Shown: positions 17,603-25,783 of the stretch, piece by piece | How the letters are laid out: every line of letters begins with the position of its first letter | Position numbering within the stretch: position 1 is the first letter of the stretch | Origin: Anaerolineaceae bacterium | GTDB lineage: Bacteria > Chloroflexota > Anaerolineae > Anaerolineales > Anaerolineaceae | DNA length: 64,000 nucleotides | Assembly: GCA_016841365.1 (NCBI GenBank) | Contig: JAENZI010000003.1 | Span: 205,423 to 269,422, forward strand | Direction of reading: 5' to 3' | Made by a program: the position numbers and the translations under genes | Notes under the pieces: model-generated | The model's input: the letters and a program-made list of their open reading frames with translations, nothing else | The model's database searches: none | Told to the model about the DNA's origin: nothing

Positions 17603-18627
17603 CAATTCCAAGCGAAAACCAGAACAACGAGGATTACCTGGTGCAGGTGACCAACTTAAAGAAGTGGTTCCCCGTTCAGACCAGCTTCATAGATCAATTG
17701 TTTGCAGAAGAACGAGAGTTCGTCAGGGCGGTTGATGGTGTAACCTTCAACATCAAACGCGGTGAGGTGCTCGGGTTAGCCGGCGAAAGTGGCAGCGGCA
17801 AAACGACCATCGGTCGGGTGACGATCGGGCTTGATGAAAAAACCGATGGTGAGGTAATTTTCGACGGCATCAACCTTTCAACACTTTCACAAGAACAACT
17901 GCGTAAAATGCGCCGCCGGATGCAAGTTATCTTTCAAGATCCTTTAGCTTCGCTTAACCCCCGCATGTCTTTGGGAGATGCGATCAAACAGGGTTTGGAG
18001 ATCCACTATCCTGAAACCAAAGATCAGCACCGCGATATTGTTCTGGAAATGATGGAAGAGGTGGGTTTAAGCCCGGCAAAATTCTTCTACAACAAATTCC
18101 CCCATCAAATCTCCGGCGGGCAGCGACAGAGGGTTGTGATCGCCAGGGCACTCGTAACCAAGCCTGACCTTGTGCTGGCAGATGAACCTATCGCCATGGC
18201 AGATGTCAGCGTAAGAGCCTTGCTGCTGGATCTGATGGTAAAGCTGAAGAATGACTATAACCTGACTTACCTGTTCATCACGCACGACCTGGCAACCGCC
18301 AAGTATATTTGCGACCGCATCGCGATTTTGTATCTCGGCAAAATTGTTGAGATCAGCGATTTACGTGAGGTTTATGCCCACCCGCTGCACCCCTACACCA
18401 TTGCACTCCTGGCAGCCGTGCCCGTACCCAACCCGCACGAACGGCGCGAAGAACCCATGCCCAAAGGTGAAATCCCCAACCCGATCCATCCACCCTCGGG
18501 CTGCCGCTTCCATCCGCGCTGCCCTTATGCCCAGGCTGTTTGCTCGGAAAAAGAACCAGAACTGCGAGAATTGCGCCCAGATCATCTCGTCGCCTGCCAT
18601 TTTGCGGAGCAATTCTTAGACTCCTGA
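17599..18627 (+). CDS. dppF: Peptide ABC transporter ATP-binding protein, DppF type
   Basis: The second ATPase of the importer. Walker A is GESGSGKTT, the signature is [15 protein letters not shown], and Walker B is [13 protein letters not shown], where Ile-Ala-Met replaces the more usual Val-Ser-Met/Leu. The C-terminus repeats the cysteine motif [16 protein letters not shown]. The ATG at 17599 overlaps the TGA of dppD (ATGA) and has GAGGTG just before it. It is the last gene of the operon and is followed by a terminator. Confidence 0.95.
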   Translation: MTIPSENQNNEDYLVQVTNLKKWFPVQTSFIDQLFAEEREFVRAVDGVTFNIKRGEVLGLAGESGSGKTTIGRVTIGLDEKTDGEVIFDGINLSTLSQEQLRKMRRRMQVIFQDPLASLNPRMSLGDAIKQGLEIHYPETKDQHRDIVLEMMEEVGLSPAKFFYNKFPHQISGGQRQRVVIARALVTKPDLVLADEPIAMADVSVRALLLDLMVKLKNDYNLTYLFITHDLATAKYICDRIAILYLGKIVEISDLREVYAHPLHPYTIALLAAVPVPNPHERREEPMPKGEIPNPIHPPSGCRFHPRCPYAQAVCSEKEPELRELRPDHLVACHFAEQFLDS

Positions 18628-18670
18628 TCAAATAAGCGGCAAACAAACAAGTTAATACTTAAGTTAATGA

Positions 18671-18700
18671 ACATGCGATGTCTTCATCGCATGTTTTATA
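18671..18700 (+). terminator. Terminator of the peptide ABC operon
   Basis: ACATGCGATG pairs with CATCGCATGT around a short TCTT loop, followed by TTTATA. It lies 44 bases after the stop of dppF. Confidence 0.8.
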
Positions 18701-18718
18701 TACTCACGATACTTGGCT

Positions 18719-19624
18719 TTATTGATAACGTTTCAGTAAATCAATAATCGCTTGATGGTTGGTCAGTGAAAGGATCGAACAAAGCTGTTCGCTGAATTGC
18801 CATACCGGTCCTTCTGTCTTCTCGATCAACGATCGGTAAGCCGGATACCGTCCATTTAACGCAGCAACTCTTTCACCAAACGGGACAATGCGGTCGCCCT
18901 CAACCAGCTTATCACAGAAGAAGACTAGCTTAATCTCCCATGGGCGGCGGTCAAATTCGGGACGCAAAATTGAAGAAAGGTTGTGTTCCCGGACGATCTC
19001 GGCAACCTGGGGATAACCTTGATCCTTTAGAAAATCAGCCCCCATTTCCCCGTGAGCGCCTGAAATCCTGAGCGTTTTGATCTTATCCAGATCGTGCAGC
19101 AGTCCGCCCCGATGCGTGAGTATGGGATCAACAGCGTAACCCAAATTTCGCATCAGGACGGCTAAGACATATGCCGCCCGGCTCACCGTCTGTACATGCT
19201 GCCGGATGTTTTCTGGCAGGTCCCATTCATCCCACCAATCAATACATTGCGCGAGTGTGGGTTTATTGAGCATTTTGAGCAAATCGGTCAACTCACTTGA
19301 TGACCTTAATTCAACATCGTGAGCTGGAGAAACATCAGGAAGTATCTCCCCACTCTTATTTACCCAAACCGTTTTGATACCTTCCTTAGAAAAAAGGTTG
19401 CATTGAACGTAATCCTCACACATGAAAAAGACATCCGCAGCATTAGATGGTTGTGCAATTAAACCAACGGTCTCATCAACGGGTAACAATTGGTCTATCA
19501 ATCTCAACTGAACCTGATCAGAAATCGCTGCAATATTCATATTATCATCAGTGGTGGACTCACCCTGGGCAGCCTTATTGAATAGCTCCTTTGAGAGTGT
19601 ATAAACGAGAAACTCGCGAACCAT
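18719..19624 (-). CDS. HD-domain phosphohydrolase with an N-terminal HAD-like part
   Basis: The C-terminal half (residues about 140-300) is an HD domain: His in IRQHVQTVSRAAYVLA, the HD pair in GGLLHDLDKIKT, and further metal-ligand histidines in GAHGEMGADFL and IVREHNLSS. These proteins are metal-dependent phosphohydrolases, often acting on nucleotides. The N-terminal half resembles the end of a HAD fold (VFFMCEDYVQCNLFSKEGIK) but lacks a clear catalytic DxD, so it may be inactive. AAAGG precedes the ATG. It is a lone gene converging with the peptide operon. The substrate is unknown. Confidence 0.75.
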   Translation of the reverse strand: MVREFLVYTLSKELFNKAAQGESTTDDNMNIAAISDQVQLRLIDQLLPVDETVGLIAQPSNAADVFFMCEDYVQCNLFSKEGIKTVWVNKSGEILPDVSPAHDVELRSSSELTDLLKMLNKPTLAQCIDWWDEWDLPENIRQHVQTVSRAAYVLAVLMRNLGYAVDPILTHRGGLLHDLDKIKTLRISGAHGEMGADFLKDQGYPQVAEIVREHNLSSILRPEFDRRPWEIKLVFFCDKLVEGDRIVPFGERVAALNGRYPAYRSLIEKTEGPVWQFSEQLCSILSLTNHQAIIDLLKRYQ

Positions 19625-19815
19625 AAAATAACCTTTACCCGAACGAAGACATCATTGAATAGAAGATACCTGAGCCAATCCCTCACAAAAAAACTCTCAT
19701 TGATTATAACGGGGTTGCAGCCATCCGACAAACACTATGGGACATGAGTGCCATTTCCACAAAACACAATATTAATGGCACTAAGAAATATGGGTTCAAC
19801 CAATCGCCAATCCGG

Positions 19816-19845
19816 TTTACTTTACGGGAATTTTCGCGGTATAAT
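19816..19845 (+). promoter_or_regulatory. Promoter of tRNA-Arg
   Basis: TTTACT (19816-19821) is followed after 18 bases by a perfect TATAAT (19840-19845), 11 bases before the first base of the tRNA. Confidence 0.65.
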
Positions 19846-19856
19846 AATCCCTGCTC

Positions 19857-19932
19857 GCCCCCGTAGCTCAATGGACAGAGTACCTGACTTCGAATCAGTA
19901 GGTTGGGCGTTCGAGTCGCCCCGGGGGCGCCA
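19857..19932 (+). tRNA. tRNA-Arg (anticodon TCG)
   Basis: The gene folds into a normal cloverleaf with encoded CCA. The acceptor stem is GCCCCCG/CGGGGGC, with discriminator G at 19929 and CCA at 19930-19932. The anticodon stem CTGA/TCAG encloses the loop CTTCGAA, anticodon TCG (19889-19891 region), reading CGA. The T arm is GGGCG/CGCCC with loop TTCGAGT. It is the integration target of the element: the segment from the anticodon loop to the T loop is repeated at 62720-62743. The 3' end present here was therefore supplied or shared by the element. Confidence 0.95.
19888..19911 (+). repeat. attL core, 24-bp direct repeat in tRNA-Arg
   Basis: The block starts CTTCGAATCAG and ends TTGGGCGTT. It runs from the anticodon loop into the T loop and is repeated exactly at 62720-62743. 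Flanking bases differ on both sides. Confidence 0.9.
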
Positions 19933-19957
19933 AATATGGCGGTAAACCCACCATACA

Positions 19958-20029
19958 CCCCCATATACAGGGGTAAAAAGAGCCTTACATGTGATAAGGC
20001 TCTTTTTTTACAGCTACGTTACAGCTACG
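19958..20029 (+). repeat. Left-end subterminal repeats (candidate integrase arm sites)
   Basis: CCCCCATATACAGG (19958-19971) recurs in near-identical form at 62653 and 62684. Two tandem 11-bp copies of TTACAGCTACG occupy 20008-20018 and 20019-20029 and match a tandem pair at 62588-62609. All copies point the same way on the plus strand. Arm-type binding by the adjacent integrase is inferred from position and pairing. Confidence 0.65.
19975..20009. terminator. Bidirectional terminator between tRNA-Arg and integrase
   Basis: AAAAAGAGCCTTA and TAAGGCTCTTTTTTT form a perfect long stem around CATGTGA. It can end tRNA transcripts rightward and the integrase transcript leftward. Confidence 0.88.
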
Positions 20030-20040
20030 GAGAAATATCT

Positions 20041-21201
20041 TTATTTGTTTTCTGATTTCTTTATCTTATTCAGTTCATCACTAACTTCAGTCAATGTAAA
20101 CAGTTCATCCATCTTCTGTGCTGCCTCTTCTTGCATCGAAGGTAAAACATGAGAGTAAGTATTCAAGGTAAGACTGATGTCAGAATGTCCCAAACGCTCC
20201 TGAACAACTTTTGGATTGATCTCTTGCTGAAGCATAAGCGTTGCAGCACTATGCCTAAGGTCATGAAATCGTAGGTCTGGCAATCCTGCCATTTCTAAAC
20301 ACCTTTTATAAGCTTTCAATACATTTGCGCAATCCTGCGGTGTTCCAATGGGTGTAGGAAAAATTAAATCATTTTCCTGCCACTTATCTCCTGCAAGAAG
20401 CCGCTCTTTATATTGCTTTTCTCTGTGCTCCCGTAATATATCTACGGTTTTTTCACCTAGACTAACCACTCTTCTACCAGAAGCAGATTTGGGCTCGCAA
20501 AAAACCAGTCCCTCACCTTTTCTGCGCTGGACCTGTCTTTGTATTTGCATTCTTCCAGTTTGCCAATCAAGATCTGACCATTTCAAACCCAATATCTCAC
20601 CTTGGCGCAATCCGGTTGTAACCGCAATCCGTAACAGTACACGCATACGTGTTCCTTCTGCAGCCTGGAGTAACTGACGGACTTGATAGTCATCCAATGT
20701 TTTCATCTCTTTACGCGGCACTTTTGGCAATGTCGCTGCATCTGAGACATTTCTGACAACCAGTCCGAGCTTTAGGGCATGGTTTAAGGCTCTATGAAGC
20801 ACCGAATGAATTATCCGTGTCGTTCTAGGACTTATTCCTTCTTCCAATTTCCTTGTGTAAAGGCTTTGAACATGATTTGGCTTCAAATCTCGCAACAAAA
20901 TCTCTCCAAGATGAGGATTGATATGTTGATGCACTATTTGAGCATATTGATCACCAGTATTGGGTCGAACTGAGGTTCTAGCTACAACCAGCCAATCATC
21001 CAGAAATTTCGAGAGTGGCACCCTAGCCCCCAAAATGTTTAGCCCTTGTCGTCTTTGTTCAACCTTTTTATGGCGCCAATCATTTGCCTCTTTTTGTGTA
21101 TCAAAATATTTTATTTCCCGATTTTTCCCAGAACCCACCTGCCCTACCCAGCGCTTACCCCTCTTATAAACACTACCTTCACCAGCAGCTCTCTTACCCA
21201 T
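20041..21201 (-). CDS. int: Tyrosine recombinase (integrase) of the element
   Basis: The enzyme inserts and excises the element at the tRNA-Arg site. Residues 7-50 form an AP2-like arm-binding domain (GEGSVYKRGKRWVGQV), residues 60-150 the core-binding SAM-like domain, and the rest the catalytic domain. The catalytic residues are visible: Arg199 in TTGLRQGE, a Lys near 238, His313 and Arg316 in HDLRHSAA, His339 in LGHSD and Tyr349 in NTYSHVLP. The 386-residue length is normal. AAAGGAG lies seven bases before the ATG. It is transcribed toward the tRNA gene, the usual place for a tRNA-targeting integrase. All key residues are present, so it is probably active. Confidence 0.96.
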   Translation of the reverse strand: MGKRAAGEGSVYKRGKRWVGQVGSGKNREIKYFDTQKEANDWRHKKVEQRRQGLNILGARVPLSKFLDDWLVVARTSVRPNTGDQYAQIVHQHINPHLGEILLRDLKPNHVQSLYTRKLEEGISPRTTRIIHSVLHRALNHALKLGLVVRNVSDAATLPKVPRKEMKTLDDYQVRQLLQAAEGTRMRVLLRIAVTTGLRQGEILGLKWSDLDWQTGRMQIQRQVQRRKGEGLVFCEPKSASGRRVVSLGEKTVDILREHREKQYKERLLAGDKWQENDLIFPTPIGTPQDCANVLKAYKRCLEMAGLPDLRFHDLRHSAATLMLQQEINPKVVQERLGHSDISLTLNTYSHVLPSMQEEAAQKMDELFTLTEVSDELNKIKKSENK

Positions 21202-21282
21202 TTATTTCTCCTTTACATAATTATTGGTTGTCATATCAGATTTTAGATGCGTAGATAATAACCTTCATCTACACTTCTACAT

Positions 21283-22668
21283 CTACACATCAAGATTGTC
21301 GAAGTCTTCATCGTACCTATGTGTTTTTCCAGAAGGAATCTTTTTGATTTTTCCATCTAATATAAGCTCTTCAAGGATTACATCAACAGTTGCTGCTTTG
21401 AAATGAGTCAATTGCTGAATTTCCCGACTTGTCAAGCCACCTCTTGTTCTTATTAAGTCATGTATTCGCTCTAAAGGATCCGGCTTAAAAGAACACATAG
21501 CTGAATTGCTGTTTGGCAAAGTTTTGTAGTATAAACGATGCAAATTTTCTCGCCATTCCTCAGCGATGTTCTGGCCAAAACCCCAATGGGTTAATGTCAC
21601 TTCACTATCATTATTTAAACTAGCTATTAACACAGCTATACGTAAGGCCATATCAGGATATCGGATGTAGTTACCTGCAAGATCTAATTCTTTAGAGTTT
21701 TGAATCTGATCTTTCATATCCCTTCTGTATGCATAATAAGCACATTTGACATCACCAGTAATGTTATACAATTGACCTTTGGCGGGTATTACCTTAAATT
21801 CTGGTAATAAATGAATTTGCGGAACACCTAGTCGTTCATGCCAATCTCGGATTTTTTTAACAAGAGCCTTCGGAACTTTCATCTCACCATCTGGAAATTC
21901 TTTATCTCTCCTAAAATCATCTGGTGGACAAATAAAAGCAATCCTGGAAAGAAAACCATCTGTCCATATTTTAGATCCCTTCATTGCATGGGGTGAGAGG
22001 TCCTTTGGGGTCATTCCCCCCAACAAGACTAAGTAAGGATATTGGATTACCTCATCATCCCTAACAATCGTGGAATTACTTAACTCTGGTCTGTTATCGT
22101 ATAATTTTTTTAGAAGTTCACAAAAACTAGCGTTATAATGAGATTTTTGCATCATTTCCCGAATAAGACTGCCAAACTCATCAAAAATCCAACCCCGTTG
22201 TCCAATGAATGCTTGCTTTTTTTGGATAGAATTGATTATCATCTTCTTCTCATCGGCATCTTTATTGTCAAAGTCTTGAGGGATCTGAATGCACATTGAA
22301 GAAAACAACTTTTGAGCTGTAACAGTATCGGAATGTAACAAAAAGTCTAAACCTGACTCTTTGATAATAGCTCGAACCAATTTCATCACTGTCGTTTTTG
22401 CTGACATACCAGAAGTATCCACTAAAAGAATATACATTGATGGAGCTTGACGGCTACCAAATAGATATTCAACTCGCCTGGCTGATATAATCGATACTGT
22501 TGCAAGTGCACAAGGTAGATAATATCCTTCATATGACTCTGGACTCCATAATCTAAATAATCCAACAATATCACTTAGTAAAGGACAGACATCTTCCACT
22601 TTAATATCTGGAAATCTCAGATTGAGGGGTAATTCATTAAACTCAGGAACTTGAGAATTCATAATCAT
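21283..22668 (-). CDS. DUF3987-like replication ATPase
   Basis: The protein resembles the DUF3987 group of primase-helicase-associated ATPases in plasmids and integrative elements. It has a Walker-A-like loop, DTSGMSAKTT near residue 83, in which the expected GKT is AKT. A Walker-B-like GWIFDEFGS follows, then the conserved LLGGMTPKDL and GFLSRIAFICPP segments. The C-terminus (residues about 400-460) looks like a winged helix (HDLIRTRGGLTSREIQQLTH). It probably helps replicate the excised element; this is inference. The ATG at 22668 has AAAGG just upstream; a TTG at 22695 would extend it by nine residues. A hairpin lies immediately upstream. Confidence 0.72.
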   Translation of the reverse strand: MIMNSQVPEFNELPLNLRFPDIKVEDVCPLLSDIVGLFRLWSPESYEGYYLPCALATVSIISARRVEYLFGSRQAPSMYILLVDTSGMSAKTTVMKLVRAIIKESGLDFLLHSDTVTAQKLFSSMCIQIPQDFDNKDADEKKMIINSIQKKQAFIGQRGWIFDEFGSLIREMMQKSHYNASFCELLKKLYDNRPELSNSTIVRDDEVIQYPYLVLLGGMTPKDLSPHAMKGSKIWTDGFLSRIAFICPPDDFRRDKEFPDGEMKVPKALVKKIRDWHERLGVPQIHLLPEFKVIPAKGQLYNITGDVKCAYYAYRRDMKDQIQNSKELDLAGNYIRYPDMALRIAVLIASLNNDSEVTLTHWGFGQNIAEEWRENLHRLYYKTLPNSNSAMCSFKPDPLERIHDLIRTRGGLTSREIQQLTHFKAATVDVILEELILDGKIKKIPSGKTHRYDEDFDNLDV

Positions 22669-22689
22669 TAAGCCTTTCTCTAATTTTAA

Positions 22690-22722
22690 GATCAAGTCTT
22701 CATTGAACGTGAAGACTTGATC
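22690..22722 (-). terminator. Strong inverted repeat just upstream of the DUF3987-like gene
   Basis: GATCAAGTCTTCA and TGAAGACTTGATC form a perfect 13-bp stem around seven bases. The minus strand continues TTAAAATTA and then the AAAGG ribosome binding site. It may be a weak terminator for the upstream gene, an attenuator, or a protein-binding palindrome. Confidence 0.6.
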
Positions 22723-22731
22723 TCGTAAAAC

Positions 22732-23301
22732 CTATCTATTTTTATGAGGAATATTTACTCCGAACCATTCATTTATTATTTGCATAAAACTGAATTCACC
22801 TAATTCACAAAATCCGATGAAATCTATGAGCAAACTATATTTCTTTGTCAAATATTCAGCAAAATTTAGAGGCCGAAGCAAAAGAAAGCCCCCCATACTA
22901 CATATCACTTCACTTGCAATAGAACATGAAACCAAGAAATCATCCAAGCTACAATCACGTATCTCATCGAAATCATAGAATTCCACTTGGAACACTTCTC
23001 GATTTGAAAACCTATCTGCATTAGTTACCATTTTTCTTAATGCTTTGGCTATATTCTTTGCATCTTGATCTGAGATCCATCCTATATGTGGGAATAAATA
23101 ATCAGACTCAAAATCCGAATTGAAAGGACCTTCTTCAGAATTTAAAACCAGGACATATCCTTCAGGTTTCCATCCATTGCGTTTTGCTTCTCGTAAGAAT
23201 AGTGCATAATCTGGTAAATCAATTCGTAAATTTGTTCCATCAGATCTTTCAAGAACAATTTGCGGTTTACCAATCGTCGTAAATTCTATTTCATTAGCCA
23301 T
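22732..23301 (-). CDS. Hypothetical protein of the element backbone
   Basis: I do not recognise this 189-residue protein. It is soluble and acidic with no signal peptide. The middle contains DYLFPHIGWISDQDAKNIAKAL, suggesting a mixed alpha/beta fold, and the end is helical. AAGGAG lies just before the ATG. Its start overlaps the stop of the excisionase-like gene by eight bases, so translation is probably coupled. The position between an excisionase-like regulator and the replication ATPase suggests a role in element maintenance, without direct evidence. Confidence 0.6.
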   Translation of the reverse strand: MANEIEFTTIGKPQIVLERSDGTNLRIDLPDYALFLREAKRNGWKPEGYVLVLNSEEGPFNSDFESDYLFPHIGWISDQDAKNIAKALRKMVTNADRFSNREVFQVEFYDFDEIRDCSLDDFLVSCSIASEVICSMGGFLLLRPLNFAEYLTKKYSLLIDFIGFCELGEFSFMQIINEWFGVNIPHKNR

Positions 23302-23488
23302 TTTGGTCTCCTTTATATATTTTATGAGTTGATATATACTGATTTAGATCTTCATTACTGACCCTAACATTCTTGCCAATCTTTATTGTAGGAATTTCAC
23401 TTAGTCGAAGCATTCGATAGGCTTTGGAACGACTAATTCCTAATATTTCTGCAACTTGTCCCGCGTTTAACAATTTTCTTTCACTCAT
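23294..23488 (-). CDS. Excisionase-like helix-turn-helix protein (copy 1)
   Basis: This 64-residue protein is a MerR-type winged helix as found in excisionases (PF12728-like): LLNAGQVAEILGISRSKAYR, then IPTIKIGKNVRVSNEDLNQY. Such proteins bend DNA near att sites to favour excision, or act as small repressors. AAGGAGG lies eight bases upstream. It is a clear paralogue of the protein at 23714-23911, sharing EILGISRSKAYRMLRL almost exactly. It is the first gene of a coupled set with the next protein and the DUF3987-like ATPase. Confidence 0.85.
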   Translation of the reverse strand: MSERKLLNAGQVAEILGISRSKAYRMLRLSEIPTIKIGKNVRVSNEDLNQYISTHKIYKGDQNG

Positions 23489-23592
23489 ATTGTGCCTCCT
23501 TAAACAAAATTTTTTTCGAACTCATCAGATACTTTGAAGCTAATTAACTCAAACAAAATACCATTTGAGATAAACCAAACCATAAGAATTAA

Positions 23593-23690
23593 TTGATTTT
23601 TGGGGGAAATGTGTTAATATTATAAATAGAAGACTCCTTTCAATCGGGTGTTTTCAAACTGACCCACTGCCTGGCCGTAGTGGGTTTTTT
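23593..23690 (+). ncRNA. Candidate short RNA between two excisionase-like genes
   Basis: On the plus strand, opposite to the neighbouring genes, TTGATT (23593-23598) and TAATAT (23615-23620) form a plausible promoter with a 16-base spacer. About 40 bases later comes a strong terminator, CCCACT...AGTGGG followed by TTTTTT (23663-23690). The predicted transcript of roughly 60 bases holds no open reading frame. It could be a small regulatory RNA; no homologue is known to me. Confidence 0.4.
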
Positions 23691-23713
23691 CATTTAATGA
23701 ATCCTATACTTTC

Positions 23714-23911
23714 TTAATCATTTAAGCCTTTCTCATGTATACGACTTTGTGATATATAACTTTCCAAATCATCTTTACTGACCCGAACATTTTTGCCTAT
23801 TGTTATTGTTGGGATCTCCTGAAGGCGCATCATTTTATACGCCTTAGATCTGCTAATCCCCAAGACTTCGGCAACTTCATCTGCTGTCAATAGTTTTTCT
23901 TCAATAATCAT
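23714..23911 (-). CDS. Excisionase-like helix-turn-helix protein (copy 2)
   Basis: A 65-residue winged-helix protein: LLTADEVAEVLGISRSKAYK, then IPTITIGKNVRVSKDDLESY. It is a duplicate of the protein encoded at 23294-23488. One copy may control excision and the other transcription. The ATG at 23911 is chosen because AAGGAG lies six bases upstream; the longer frame starting at 23947 has no ribosome binding site and would run through a terminator hairpin. It lies directly behind that hairpin. Confidence 0.85.
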   Translation of the reverse strand: MIIEEKLLTADEVAEVLGISRSKAYKMMRLQEIPTITIGKNVRVSKDDLESYISQSRIHEKGLND

Positions 23912-23927
23912 TGTTACTCCTTGGAAT

Positions 23928-23960
23928 AAAAAAAACGTGTAATCCAATTGTTACACGTTT
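23928..23960 (-). terminator. Terminator-like hairpin directly before excisionase-like copy 2
   Basis: AACGTGTAA (23934-23942) pairs with TTACACGTT (23951-23959); the minus strand continues with eight T. Only about 16 bases separate the T-run from the start codon of the next gene. Confidence 0.8.
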
Positions 23961-23986
23961 ATTATGACTTACTATAATATTAATAT

Positions 23987-24844
23987 TTATGGGAAAAAAG
24001 TTTTAATTTTTCCCACATCTATGGGATTCAGAGCACCCGTTACTAAATTTCTAGACCAATCTGTATAGATTTCAGTCCTTAGTTTATTCCATTTAACAAA
24101 TCTATTTTCAAAAAAATCTTGTATTCCATAAGATTTTTCCCACAACTTAAGTAAAGCCTTCCTTTTATTTATTGATTCCAGATCAGAAAACTCTTTTAGT
24201 TTACTAGGCATCCAATCAATTGATAATCCGTGGTTATCAACTTTATCTTTAAATTGTCTCACTTTTTCTCTGACCATTGATCTGGTTATTGGACCTGATT
24301 CAGGAAGCCAAGGGAATTTTTCTTTATTTATATTTTCCTCTGCGAATTTTGACCATTCTCTAGCCTCTTCAGATGAAATACCAAACGAAATTAAGCAATC
24401 CTCAAATCCAGAAGAGTTATCATCACCATTTAGATGTATATCCGTTGGAATTAAATCAATCCCTGTTAATAGAAATAATATTTCAAAGTTAAGAAAATCT
24501 GCAATATCTTTGTAACTCATGTGGTATTCCTCATGTAATCTGTAAGCTGTGTTGTGAAATACCAACTCTGATTTAGAATAATCACCATAAGCAGAAGCAA
24601 TATTATCCCGAATACTTGCTATTTTCCACCAATCTTCAAGAATATCTCGTATGGTTGTACTTGAAGTGATAATCAAAACTAAACAAACACGTTTAACATT
24701 TTTGGCGGCTGAGACACAACTAGCAACCTTTACATGGTCAAGCATAGAAACATTACTTATATTTGAATTCCAAAATTCAAGATTATCTGGAAATTGGTAT
24801 AAATAGACTTTTTTGTTTTCATCATAATCATTTGTTGTATCCAT
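23987..24844 (-). CDS. Hypothetical protein of the element backbone
   Basis: I do not recognise this 285-residue protein. It is mainly helical, rich in Trp and charged residues, without signal peptide. The segment EEYHMSYKDIADFLNFEIL could be a helix-turn-helix, but this is weak. The leader just before the ATG contains TCCTT and AAGGA, which can pair and would hide the ribosome binding site AAGGAAGG. It is strongly AT-rich compared with the R-M genes of the same element. Confidence 0.55.
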   Translation of the reverse strand: MDTTNDYDENKKVYLYQFPDNLEFWNSNISNVSMLDHVKVASCVSAAKNVKRVCLVLIITSSTTIRDILEDWWKIASIRDNIASAYGDYSKSELVFHNTAYRLHEEYHMSYKDIADFLNFEILFLLTGIDLIPTDIHLNGDDNSSGFEDCLISFGISSEEAREWSKFAEENINKEKFPWLPESGPITRSMVREKVRQFKDKVDNHGLSIDWMPSKLKEFSDLESINKRKALLKLWEKSYGIQDFFENRFVKWNKLRTEIYTDWSRNLVTGALNPIDVGKIKTFFP

Positions 24845-24893
24845 TTCAAAACCTTCCTTTACATTTTCGAAGGATTAATATTACAGTTAAGTA

Positions 24894-25706
24894 TCAACTC
24901 ATTACTTCTTCTAACAATACATTTCTGATAATCCGAGAAGCACACTGAAGTATCCTACTATAATCTTCCAAAATTTTCTTCGAGGAAACCTCATATAAAG
25001 ACATATAATTTGCACTTGCTAATTCACCAATCTTAAAATACTTGCAAACTATATACCCAACAGCTTCCGCTTCCATTTCTTTTTCAGCTCTTGACAATTG
25101 ACAAGACTCCACCTGGTGGAGAAGTTCATGGGCTAACTCATGAACTAATGTCTTTGTTCCTGCTTGTGGAGATATAACAACACGTCCACCCATACTCACT
25201 CCCTGAGTTTCTCCATCAAATGCTTCTATTGTAACCGTAATCCCATTGATTTCAGCAAATTTGATCAACTTTTTTTGCAACTCTAGATTTTTCTCTGGGC
25301 TCTTCCAATTTGGTTGCTCTGGTAATGGTTCACCATCAGTTTGACTTACATCAAATACATGTGCCACATGGAAGCCAATACGTTCAATATCATTCCCATC
25401 ACTATCTTCTTCATTCCAAAAATGTGGCGCTAAAATAGGTATTCCCGTTTCACTTCTCCTCACATATCTACCTAGTATTTTCCAAGCATTGAACCCAGCT
25501 ACATGAGTTGCATTTGGATTGGCAAATAGTATAAGCCAAACATTTGACGGGCTGTATTGATAGAATTTAGCGCAGAAATCCAGATAGCGAAGCATTTCTT
25601 CGCTGGTTCTGGCTTTATCAGTCGCTTGTGCTAATTCCTCGAGATGCTGCTCAATCTTGTTTTTCAAATCTTTGGCTGAAGTTTTTGATTTGTTTAAGGT
25701 GTTCAT
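24894..25706 (-). CDS. ArdC-like antirestriction protein with metallopeptidase domain
   Basis: The N-terminal 130 residues resemble the ssDNA-binding domain of ArdC (SEEMLRYLDFCAKFYQYSPSN, then FNAWKILGRYV). The C-terminal part is an ImmA/IrrE-like zinc metallopeptidase: HELAHELLH gives the HExxH, and EMEAEAVGYIV provides the third ligand. ArdC-type proteins are carried by conjugative plasmids and protect incoming DNA from host restriction. AGAAAGGAAA precedes the ATG. A terminator-like hairpin sits just upstream. The family match is clear; the antirestriction role is by analogy. Confidence 0.82.
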   Translation of the reverse strand: MNTLNKSKTSAKDLKNKIEQHLEELAQATDKARTSEEMLRYLDFCAKFYQYSPSNVWLILFANPNATHVAGFNAWKILGRYVRRSETGIPILAPHFWNEEDSDGNDIERIGFHVAHVFDVSQTDGEPLPEQPNWKSPEKNLELQKKLIKFAEINGITVTIEAFDGETQGVSMGGRVVISPQAGTKTLVHELAHELLHQVESCQLSRAEKEMEAEAVGYIVCKYFKIGELASANYMSLYEVSSKKILEDYSRILQCASRIIRNVLLEEVMS

Positions 25707-25726
25707 TTCAATTTCCTTTCTTAAAT

Positions 25727-25759
25727 GAAAAGATGGAGCAAGCCTAAACCTGCTCCATC
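25727..25759 (-). terminator. Terminator-like hairpin directly before the ArdC-like gene
   Basis: GATGGAGCA (25732-25740) pairs with TGCTCCATC (25751-25759) and the minus strand continues TTTTCATTT. The start codon of the ArdC-like gene follows about 20 bases later. Confidence 0.75.
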
Positions 25760-25783
25760 ATCATGAATAGTTTCCGATTCTTT

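Noticed and set aside
23663-23690. Terminator of excisionase-like copy 2 on the minus strand
   Set aside because: The T-run follows the stem only on the plus strand; on the minus strand the stem is followed by TCAGTTTG.
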